From contig JAVBRO010000001.1 of assembly GCA_031547885.1 (NCBI GenBank), positions 62,001-126,000 on the forward strand: a stretch of 64,000 nucleotides of DNA, read 5' to 3'. The position numbers and the translations under genes were made by a program. Source of the stretch: UBA940 sp031547885 (lineage in GTDB: Bacteria; Bacteroidota; Bacteroidia; Bacteroidales; Rikenellaceae). Positions 38,188 to 44,806 of this stretch are shown here, piece after piece (the stretch's first letter is position 1; every line of letters begins with the position of its first letter). The notes under the pieces were generated by a model. That model was not told the origin of the DNA. It was given only the letters and a program-made list of their open reading frames with translations, and did no database searches.

Positions 38188-38949
38188 ATGGAGCAGGATT
38201 TTGAGAAATTATTCGGCCCTGTCATCGGAAAAGGGTCGCAGGCCACCGTCTACGCGAAAGGAGATTTCGCGGTGAAGCTCTATCGCGAAGGATATCCCAA
38301 AAGAAGCGTTTTTTCCGAGGCGTATATCATGGCGAATCTTGAATGCGATAATTTTCCCGGTCCGAAGGTTTATGAAGTGTTGCTTGTGGGTAAGCGTTAC
38401 GGATTGCGTATGGACAGGGTGAATGGGAAACTGATGTCGGATTTTATGAGAGATCCCGAATCGTGCAGGGAAACGATAAATACCCTGGTGGATCTTCAAT
38501 GCCGGTTGCAAAATGAGGTAAACATTGCCGATTGGGCTCCGGATATCAAGATACGTCTTCATAACGACCTGCTGCGCAACGAGAAACTCCCGGCCGGCCT
38601 GAAGCGTAAATTTCTGGAAGATCTCCGGCAATTACCGGACGGCCAGGCGCTGTGCCACTGCGATTTTCATTCCGGGAATGTCTTCTTCGACGGGGAAAAA
38701 TACACGATCATCGACTTGCTTCAGATCAGCAAAGGGGATCCGGCGGCGGATGCCGCCTGTTCGTATGTATCCTATTGCCTGATAGATGCCGGCGTAGGCG
38801 AATATTATTTAAACAGGTATTGCGACGTCTCCGGAGTCGGCAGGGAACGTGTACGGGCATGGCTTCCGGTATATGCCGGAACGCTGCTCGGCCAGCTGCC
38901 TGAAAGATTCACACCGGTCGTGGAGCGGTTTATAACAGGCAAAAAATGA
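38188..38949 (+). CDS. Aminoglycoside-phosphotransferase/choline-kinase-like small-molecule kinase
   Basis: A protein of 253 residues with the eukaryotic-kinase-like fold of APH enzymes. A glycine loop GKGSQATVYA is followed by K30 (FAVKLY), the catalytic loop HCDFHSGN (H157, D159, N164) and the metal Asp176 in IIDLLQ. Such proteins phosphorylate small molecules such as sugars, choline or antibiotics. Its last bases overlap the start of the next gene (ATGA), so it is translationally coupled to the membrane protein. It may modify the product of the preceding redox genes or be a separate pair. The substrate is unknown. Confidence 0.78.
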   Translation: MEQDFEKLFGPVIGKGSQATVYAKGDFAVKLYREGYPKRSVFSEAYIMANLECDNFPGPKVYEVLLVGKRYGLRMDRVNGKLMSDFMRDPESCRETINTLVDLQCRLQNEVNIADWAPDIKIRLHNDLLRNEKLPAGLKRKFLEDLRQLPDGQALCHCDFHSGNVFFDGEKYTIIDLLQISKGDPAADAACSYVSYCLIDAGVGEYYLNRYCDVSGVGRERVRAWLPVYAGTLLGQLPERFTPVVERFITGKK

Positions 38950-39974
38950 AAAACATACGGTTACCCTATATAGACAACGCCAAGGCGGTCATCGCCACGC
39001 TGGCAGTCAACACAGGCGTTGTCTTTTTGTTCCAATGGCCCGACGGCATCACTTACCGCGGCCTTGTGTGGGATTCGTTGATCTGCGTGCTTGTTACCGT
39101 AACCATCGATATGTGGATGGTTTACGGCAACCTGAAAAAGATGAGGTCTGCCGGAAAAATGCCCGCACAAGTACCTGTGAGCCGTTTCATGCAAAAACTG
39201 CCCCAAAACCCGGCGGCGCTGGGAGCACTTTATTTCTTGGGGTTCGGAGCCATGACGGTCGGCGGCAATATGTTGATCACAAAATTTTTCGGCATACAGG
39301 ATATGGCCTTTGTACCGTGGATGACCTACAAACTCATCTACTCGACAGCGCTGAGTATCACCGTGGTGAATTACTGCATCTTCCGTTACGTGCAGCCGGA
39401 TTGGGCGGCGGGCGGCACGGGTACGCAGCCGGTACGGAATCCTATACCGAAGATCGGTCTTTTTAAGGAGATATACGGCAGCGTTACCGGGAACATTGCG
39501 ATGAACATCATCATAGGTTCTCTTTTAGGCGGCGCCGTGCTCGCTCCCGACGGATCGGTCATACTCCGCCCTACCACCATACAGGGAATCCCGATCACGG
39601 GGCTGGTATTCGGGCTTATAGTAGGGATTCTGGTTACAGGCGGCGTGGTCAAAGTTCTGAACAAAGGTATCCTTGCCACCGATCCCGTCCTGCTGAAAGA
39701 GGCGGCCGGGAATAAATGGTTCTCCTGGATGCCAATGCGCAGAGGCTCGCTGACCTGCTTTGTCTGTGTGTGCGTGATGGTTTTCTCAGCCGCAGCATTG
39801 CCTGCCGTCATGATGCTTTTCGGGATGTCCGCCATGAATTTTTACCAATTTACCATTTTTATCACCCTGTACGCCACAGTAATCAGCAAACCGCTTTCTT
39901 ATGTATTGACACGACGCTGCATGCAGCCGGACTATATCGGTTACATATTACATAAAGCGGGAATACGGGAGTAG
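38946..39974 (+). CDS. Polytopic membrane protein of unknown function
   Basis: A 342-residue protein with about eight hydrophobic segments (for example NTGVVFLFQWPDG, GLVFGLIVGILVTGGVV and a late VCVCVMVFSAAALPAV). I do not recognise the family. There is a proline/glycine-rich cytosolic loop near residues 155-170 and no signal peptide. It overlaps the kinase-like gene by 4 bp, so the two products are probably needed together. It could be a transporter or receptor for the compound handled by the kinase. The 100 bp after it lead into a truncated repeat and a mobile-element remnant. Confidence 0.7.
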   Translation: MKNIRLPYIDNAKAVIATLAVNTGVVFLFQWPDGITYRGLVWDSLICVLVTVTIDMWMVYGNLKKMRSAGKMPAQVPVSRFMQKLPQNPAALGALYFLGFGAMTVGGNMLITKFFGIQDMAFVPWMTYKLIYSTALSITVVNYCIFRYVQPDWAAGGTGTQPVRNPIPKIGLFKEIYGSVTGNIAMNIIIGSLLGGAVLAPDGSVILRPTTIQGIPITGLVFGLIVGILVTGGVVKVLNKGILATDPVLLKEAAGNKWFSWMPMRRGSLTCFVCVCVMVFSAAALPAVMMLFGMSAMNFYQFTIFITLYATVISKPLSYVLTRRCMQPDYIGYILHKAGIRE

Positions 39975-40022
39975 AAGCCGGCGAAATGCTGCTTTTCAAC
40001 CCGCCGGGAACAACCTTTTGCT

Positions 40023-40053
40023 GTTTTAAGTAATAGAGGAAATTTATTTATCC
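40023..40053. repeat. Truncated fragment of the palindromic repeat (copy C)
   Basis: The 30 bp TTTAAGTAATAGAGGAAATTT plus TATTTATCC are identical to the left arm of copy B (36071 onward), then identity stops abruptly at about 40053. The following DNA is the tail of a probable relaxase gene. The breakpoint therefore marks an insertion or deletion junction. Confidence 0.7.
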
Positions 40054-40464
40054 GGGGGATTCAATTTCTTCGAGGGGCGTCTGCATCGAACCGGCAAAGA
40101 ACAAGCAGGGCAAAACTTACGGCATCCGGTTCAGTTATGAAGGCAATACGTTTAAAGCCTCCGAGATCGGGCGTGAGTTCGGCTACCACTCGCTGGCCAA
40201 GAACTTTTCTTCTTCACCGGAGCAAAGTCAGCCGCAACAGGCTCAACGCCCAAATAATCAGAATATTAATAGTAGCCAGCAGTCTTCTGCCGGTAGTGGC
40301 AGCATAGAATCATTGCTGTCGAGCTTGTTTACATCGGGCGGCCGCGACCATGTAGAGGATGATTATTACAATGAATTACAGCGCAGAAAGAAAAAACGTA
40401 AAAAGAAATCTTATGGAAGGCAGCAATAAACAACCCGCCAAACGCCGGAACAAAACGAGAGAAT
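40054..40464 (+). pseudogene. C-terminal remnant of a probable relaxase/mobilisation gene
   Basis: An open frame of 118 codons from about 40076 to the stop at 40427-40429, with no start codon. It encodes GVCIEPAKNKQGKTYGIRF, then EGNTFKASEIGREFGYHSL, a Q/N/S-rich linker and a basic lysine/arginine tail. The first part resembles the C-terminal region of Bacteroidetes relaxases from conjugative or mobilisable transposons. A second small frame (ATG at 40369, stop 40462-40464) overlaps in another phase. The gene is cut at its 5' end at the junction with repeat copy C. I see no integrase or other conjugation gene, so it is a scar. Confidence 0.55.
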
Positions 40465-40497
40465 AGCATTATTGTTTGTTATTCTGAAATCCCTGCG

Positions 40498-40734
40498 TCA
40501 CTCCGAGCGTATCACCCGCTCGAGCGAGCGGCGCGAGAGTTTTGAGAGTGCGATCTTGTAACCGACCGCCGCCAGCGTATCGTCGAATTCGCGCGAGTAG
40601 ACCACCCGGGCGCCTTCGGCGGAAACGCTGCCGGAAAGTATCTGCACGTCGCCCGTTAGACGGATTTCGTACCGGCGGTTCGCGGCGTCCGAAAGGACGC
40701 ACACCCAATATTTATTATTCCGCGATGGTTGCAT
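40498..40734 (-). CDS. Small conserved-looking protein, weak GIY-YIG-like C-terminus
   Basis: A 78-residue frame beginning at the ATG at 40734, just downstream (minus strand) of the duplicated leader DNA. It starts KYWVCVLSDAANRRYEIRL and ends with VVYSREFDDTLAAVGYKIA followed by a basic LSKLSRRSLERVI. The second part recalls the end of small GIY-YIG proteins (VYxxEFxDxxxAIxREKxLK), but the GIY and YIG motifs are absent, so nuclease activity is not expected. A longer frame runs upstream through the leader repeat, which makes that longer start unlikely. Function unknown. Confidence 0.5.
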   Translation of the reverse strand: MQPSRNNKYWVCVLSDAANRRYEIRLTGDVQILSGSVSAEGARVVYSREFDDTLAAVGYKIALSKLSRRSLERVIRSE

Positions 40735-40759
40735 ACGGCTTGGCGGGAGTTTATTTCCC

Positions 40760-40838
40760 GAGTACAAAATAAGGGGATCGCAGCCGCACGGCTGTTGCAA
40801 ATCAGATAAAAGTTGTTGCAAGTCCGATAAATATGCCG
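40760..40838. repeat. Direct repeat 1: leader DNA of the small gene
   Basis: About 79 bp with roughly 80% identity to 42046-42123, in the same orientation. It contains the perfect hairpin CAGCCG-ca-CGGCTG followed by two tandem units of the form GTTGCAAnTCnGATAAA. Each copy lies just upstream of a minus-strand gene, so it is probably a promoter/operator or leader. Read on the minus strand, the segment ends in TTATTTTG, close to a -7 box. Confidence 0.6.
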
Positions 40839-40845
40839 AAAAACG

Positions 40846-40879
40846 AAAACCACCGCGCGAATTTAACGGCGGTGGTTTT
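40846..40879 (-). terminator. Intrinsic terminator of the propeller lipoprotein gene
   Basis: Stem AAAACCACCGC/GCGGTGGTTTT with a 12-nt loop, 53 bp after the stop of the minus-strand propeller gene, with a T-run when read on the minus strand. A sister terminator with nearly the same stem lies at 42382-42407. Confidence 0.75.
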
Positions 40880-40931
40880 ACAGAAAACCGGCAACTTACG
40901 TTAGAATAGCGTGAGTCCGGCGGGCAGGCGG

Positions 40932-42002
40932 CTATTGCTCCACAACGACGACCGAGTTGCAAAAATTGCTTCCTGCCGAGGTGGAAGTGTCCAGATCGCT
41001 GCACACCCCGTCGACCCAGATGCAGGATACCTCGAGATCACCCTCCATATAAAACCCTACGGCGTATAATTTACCCGAGACAAAGGCGACTGAGTTGCAA
41101 TACATGTTTCCTGCAGAGGCGGGAGCGGGCAGGTCGCTGCGCACCCCGTCGACCCAGATGCAGGATCTGATGTTCGTACCGTCTCTATAATACCCTCCGG
41201 CGTATAGTTTACCCGAGGCAAAGGCGACTGTGAAGCACTCGAGATAAGTCGCCGAGGAGGGAACGTCCAGGTCGCTGCGCACCTCGTCTGTCCAGATGCA
41301 GGCTATGTATGTCTCACCCTCTCTATAAAACCCCCCGGCGTATAATTTACCCGAGTCAAAGGCGACTGAGTTGCAATCGGAATAAGTCGCCGAGGCGGGA
41401 ATGGGCAGATCGCTGCGCACCCCGTCGACCCAGATACAGGCTATGTATTTCGTACCGTCGTAATAATGCCCTCCGGCGTATAATTTACCCGAGTCAAAAG
41501 CGATTGAGGTACACCTGGAATAAGTCGCCGAGGCGGGAACGGTAAGATCGCTGTGCACCCCGTCGGTCCAGGTGCAGGCTATCTCTTTCGTACCCTCTTT
41601 ATAATACCCTCCGGCGTATAATTTACCCGAAGCAAAGGCGACAGAGTTGCAATCGGAATAAGTCGCCGAGGCGGGAACGGTAAGGTCGCTGCGCACCCCG
41701 TCTGTCCAGGTGCAGGCTGTGTATTCCGTATGGCTGCCATACCACCCTCCGGCGTAGAGTTTACCCGAGTCATAGGCGATTGAGTGGCAAACGGATTCAG
41801 CCACAGAGGCGGGAACGGGCAGGTCGCTGCGCACCCCGTCGACCCATGTGCAGGCTTTATAGTTCGCCATACCGTCGCCGCCATAAGCCCCTCCGGCGTA
41901 TATGGTGGTGGTGGGGGTGTCGGGTTCGGGTGTTTTGTTTTTTGCGCACGAGGCGAAAGCCGTGATCACGGCAATTACTAAAAGCAGTTTTGTTGTTTTC
42001 AT
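40932..42002 (-). CDS. Seven-repeat beta-propeller-like surface lipoprotein
   Basis: A 356-residue lipoprotein (lipobox AFASC, residue 19) with a short proline/threonine spacer and then seven tandem 46-residue units. The unit pattern is YAGGxY...xACxWxDGVRSDLxVPASA...CNSVAFxSGKL. Seven repeats with a conserved W and YAGG strand suggest a closed seven-bladed propeller. Nearly every unit has two cysteines at fixed places (A-C-x-W and xC-N/T-S), which could form disulfides. The family is not recognised by name. It sits behind a duplicated leader and before its own terminator, alone in its transcription unit. It is probably exported, with a role in binding. Confidence 0.75.
   Translation of the reverse strand: MKTTKLLLVIAVITAFASCAKNKTPEPDTPTTTIYAGGAYGGDGMANYKACTWVDGVRSDLPVPASVAESVCHSIAYDSGKLYAGGWYGSHTEYTACTWTDGVRSDLTVPASATYSDCNSVAFASGKLYAGGYYKEGTKEIACTWTDGVHSDLTVPASATYSRCTSIAFDSGKLYAGGHYYDGTKYIACIWVDGVRSDLPIPASATYSDCNSVAFDSGKLYAGGFYREGETYIACIWTDEVRSDLDVPSSATYLECFTVAFASGKLYAGGYYRDGTNIRSCIWVDGVRSDLPAPASAGNMYCNSVAFVSGKLYAVGFYMEGDLEVSCIWVDGVCSDLDTSTSAGSNFCNSVVVVEQ
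40935..41900. repeat. Seven tandem 138-bp coding repeats
   Basis: The DNA of the propeller gene repeats with a 138-bp period; long stretches such as CCTCCGGCGTATAATTTACC recur with few changes. This degree of nucleotide identity between blades indicates recent duplication or gene conversion, and the copy number could change by recombination. Confidence 0.8.
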
Positions 42003-42045
42003 GATTTTTTTGGGTTTAAAAATGATTTATCGGCATTCATTTACT

Positions 42046-42123
42046 GAGAGCAAAGTAAGGGGATCGCAGCCGCACGGCTGTTGCAAACCCGATAAAAGTT
42101 GTAGCAAATCAGGTAAACACGCC
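42046..42123. repeat. Direct repeat 2: leader DNA of the propeller gene
   Basis: Partner of 40760-40838, lying 44 bp upstream of the propeller start codon. The same CAGCCGcaCGGCTG hairpin and paired TTGCAA...GATAAA / TAGCAAATCAGGTAAAC units are seen. The minus-strand end reads TTACTTTG, again close to a -7 box. Confidence 0.6.
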
Positions 42124-42186
42124 GGATAATGCGAATTAAGAGTTGGAAATCTATTTTGCAATAGCAACTGTCGTTATAATCCATAT

Positions 42187-42360
42187 AGCCCGAAAGGGCT
42201 CGATTTTCATAACCGAAGGTCAATGACCTTCGGCATATAAACCTGATCGACCTCTGCCTGAAAGGCAGGATTTTTCACTCCTGCCTTTCAGGCAGATTCG
42301 CCGGTGATGTTCGCCCGCAGGCTAAAAGCCTGCGGTTATGAAAATCCGGGTTTTCAACCC
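42187..42360. repeat. Cluster of hairpins bounded by a 14-bp inverted repeat
   Basis: In the 426-bp gap between the propeller gene and the AraC-type gene. Hairpins in order: AGCCC-gaaa-GGGCT, CCGAAGGTC-aat-GACCTTCGG, CTGCCTgaAAGGCAG, CTGCCTttcAGGCAG, GCAGGCTaaaAGCCTGC and GGGttttcaaCCC. GATTTTCATAACCG (42202-42215) recurs inverted as CGGTTATGAAAATC (42333-42346), framing the middle four. No coding capacity. It resembles a small non-autonomous mobile or REP-like element. Confidence 0.6.
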
Positions 42361-42381
42361 TTAATTCGTATGGATAACGAA

Positions 42382-42407
42382 AAAACCACCGCGCGGACGG
42401 TGGTTTT
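42382..42407 (-). terminator. Intrinsic terminator of the TPR/AraC gene
   Basis: Stem AAAACCACCG/CGGTGGTTTT with a 6-nt loop, 22 bp after the stop of the minus-strand regulator gene, followed by T-rich DNA on the minus strand. It is nearly the same stem as at 40846-40879. Confidence 0.75.
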
Positions 42408-42428
42408 CAAATGGGACGCGGCGCCCGG

Positions 42429-44173
42429 TTACATGGCTGCCAGGCGGCGGAACTCTTCCGGGGTCAGGTTATACTGCTGGCGGAAGTGGCGGTGGAGCGT
42501 GTGGCGCGAGCCGAAACCCGAATCAGCGGCCACCGCTTCGACGGTGTATTTATGAATGGTGTCGGCCAGCATCTCGCGGGCGTGATAGAGGCGCAGCCCG
42601 TTGATGTATTCCGAGAAAGTTTGTCCGGTGTGCCGTTTGATCGTTTCGTGGAGGTAGGTTTCGTTTGTGTGCAGATGCACGGCCACCGCCCGGCGCGTAA
42701 GCTCGGGATCGGTGTAGGGCGCGGCTTCGCGCATCCACTGACGCAGGGCGGCGAAAAGGGCGTCCTCCGGCTCTTCGCCCGCCGCTTGCGCGTCGTCCGG
42801 GTGGACGAGTCCGCGCAGCCGGGCCAACTCGGCCTCGCGTTGCTCCAATTCGGCAGCCAGGCGGTCCTGTTCGCGGATCTGGCGCACCAGTCCGCGGTTC
42901 TTTTTCAGGATCGACCGGCTGTAATGGATCCAGATGCCCAGCGCCAGCGCCAACAGCACGCATGCTCCCAGCGCAAAGAGAAAATAGAGCCGGTTGCGCT
43001 CCTTTTGCATCGTGAGTTTGTCGACTTCGTACACGGTGCGCAGCTCGTCGAGGCTGGCGTTAAACTCCGTATTGCGGATCGAGTCGCGCAGGTCGGCCGC
43101 CTGTTGTACCAACTCGTACAGCCCTTCGTCGCCGCTCTGCCTGCTCCGGATCATGATCTGAAGCGCCAGGGCGGCATTCCGGTTGTTTGGATTGCTTCCC
43201 GCCAGCGTCATCGCCCGGTCGGCCATCTCCATCGCCTTGCCCAACTCTCCGCGCTCGTAAAAGATACGGGAACGCGTCGAGCAGATATCGTATCCGATAG
43301 CGGGGCCGACGCCTATGCTGTCCAGCTTGTCGCAATACTCTTCGGCCCGGTCGTAGTCGCCGGTGTTGAGGTATATTCTCCGGTAGACGTTCCACAGGTT
43401 AATCCACGCCCCGGGCTTAGGCCCCCCGAAGCAGCTTCGTAACGGACATTGACCGCTTCTAACTCCTTTGCCTGGCCGAGCGCCTCGTCGTAGCGCCCCT
43501 CGTAGGCCAGTACGCTGCACAGCCGGAAGTAGGCCTGCTGGGTCAGCCATAACAGGTCGTCGGTCGCCTGGATAACCCCGATGCACTCCCGGATGTACTT
43601 TTCTTCCTCATCCGGGCGGCTCATCTGGCCGTAGACCGACGAGATCATATAAAGGGCCATTCCGACGCCATCGTCGTGTCCGCGGCCCTTTGCCTGATCG
43701 TACATCTGTTGCGCTCCGGCCAGCGCCTGGTCATACTCGCCCTGGCGCAGGCGGGCATGCAGCACCGTCCGGTAAACGGCGTAATAGTGTGTCCACACTT
43801 CGTGTTCGGCAAGATAGGAGAGATAGTCGGGCGCCAACCGGAATATTTCGTCGTATGTGCCCCTGTTCAGCAATGCCGACAGGATGTTGGTGCGGATCAA
43901 CCCCTGGGTCTTGAATTGTTGCTGCCGCAACGCCTCTGCGTCGTATTGAGCATACAGGACAAGCAGCGTGTCCATCTTCAAGGAATCGCCCGCCGCTTCG
44001 CCGAAGTAGATGCTGGTCAGCAGCCGGTAGGTATCCAGCTTATCCTGTCCTTCGGCCACAGCGATCCGGTTCCGCAGCGAATCTTTCCGGTGCTGGGTGT
44101 TGTTTTGCGCCGCGGCCGTATAGGTTAGAAGCAGCAGAAGAGAAACGAGGAGAAGCGTATGTTTATGGGACAT
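42429..44173 (-). pseudogene. TPR-membrane-AraC hybrid regulator, interrupted by a frameshift
   Basis: Two overlapping frames together encode one protein of about 580 residues: a signal peptide (MSHKHTLLLVSLL...), a TPR-rich periplasmic sensor, one membrane helix (LYFLFALGACVLLALALGIW), a coiled coil and a C-terminal AraC DNA-binding domain (SGFGSRHTLHRHFRQQYNLTPEEF). The first frame (44173 to about 43430) and the second join at a run of six C on the plus strand (43422-43427, G on the coding strand). One added base there restores ...EAASGG-PKPGAWINLW. The cause may be a phase-variable tract, a recent mutation or a sequence error. The expected role is sensing and regulating nearby surface genes. 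Confidence 0.75.
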
Positions 44174-44403
44174 GGCAAAATATTTTGCATAAAGATAATC
44201 TCTCTTTAGTTATTACAGCGCATTAGAAGCTGTTTTAAAATTATGAAATTACAATAAAATATTTTGCATTTGTCATTTTGCACAATTAAAAATCACATGA
44301 AGGGACTTGTTGGCTGAATGCTGACTGCAACGATCACAAAACTCAAGAATTTTCAAACAAAATTTAGGACTTGCGGTCGTAGTGCGGTCGCGGAGAGAAA
44401 AAT

Positions 44404-44445
44404 AAAAACGCTTAATCGTTATAAATTAGCCGATTAAGCGTTTTT
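44404..44445 (-). terminator. Strong intrinsic terminator after tRNA-Leu
   Basis: A perfect 15-bp stem AAAAACGCTTAATCG/CGATTAAGCGTTTTT with a 12-nt loop, 5 bp beyond the 3' end of the minus-strand tRNA. The T-run is present on both strands, so it can work in both directions. Between it and the regulator gene (44174-44403) I see nothing recognisable. Confidence 0.88.
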
Positions 44446-44449
44446 AAAG

Positions 44450-44533
44450 TACCCGGAGTCGGGATCGAACCGACACAGCCTTGCGGCCATTGGTGTTTGA
44501 GACCAACGCGTCTACCGATTCCGCCATCCGGGC
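44450..44533 (-). tRNA. tRNA-Leu (anticodon CAA)
   Basis: The minus strand folds as a full class II tRNA of 84 nt. The acceptor stem GCCCGGA pairs with TCCGGGT (one G-T pair), followed by a D arm, an anticodon stem TTGGT/ACCAA with loop CTCAAAC (anticodon CAA, reading UUG), a long variable arm TGGCCGCAAGGCTG-like and a TPsiC arm GTTCGATCC. CCA is not encoded. No partial copy of its 3' end was seen nearby that would mark an integrated element. Confidence 0.93.
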
Positions 44534-44614
44534 ATCTATAATAAACGGTAGAACCATTTTATGAAGTGCAAAGATAGTGAATGACGGGAAATAAGCAAAA
44601 TTTATTTCCCATAT

Positions 44615-44705
44615 CGTCATCGCAGCCACAGGTTCGCTAGACGGGAAGCAATCCAACTCATTATGCTCTGGATTGCTTCGCCGCCTGCGGCTCCTCGCAA
44701 TGACG
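44615..44705. repeat. REP-like palindrome, copy 1
   Basis: A 91-bp palindrome with core AAGCAATCC...GGATTGCTT and an outer arm reading, on the minus strand, CGTCATTGCGAGGAGCCGCAGGCGG. The same element occurs at 47566-47661 in the opposite sense, so the rhamnosidase gene is bracketed. This CGTCATTGCGAGGAGC type of repeat is widespread between bacterial genes. Confidence 0.75.
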
Positions 44706-44769
44706 AATTTTAAACAAATTTTACAGGCTTTTTGTCAAATAATAAAGTATCAGAAATGTATAAAAATAC

Positions 44770-44777
44770 TAACTTTG
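44770..44777 (+). promoter_or_regulatory. -7 box of the rhamnosidase gene
   Basis: TAACTTTG matches TAnnTTTG and lies 29 bp before the chosen start codon. No clear -33 TTTG at the usual distance. Confidence 0.4.
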
Positions 44778-44806
44778 AAAGTTATCAAACTCAAAACCTG
44801 ATCTTT

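Noticed and set aside
40935..41900. Regular repeats as a possible CRISPR array
   Set aside because: The period of 138 bp is coding, in frame and free of unique spacers; it encodes seven protein repeats. No CRISPR or cas gene is seen in the window.
44450..44533. tRNA-Leu as an integration site for a genomic island
   Set aside because: No duplicated tRNA 3' end and no integrase gene in the window.
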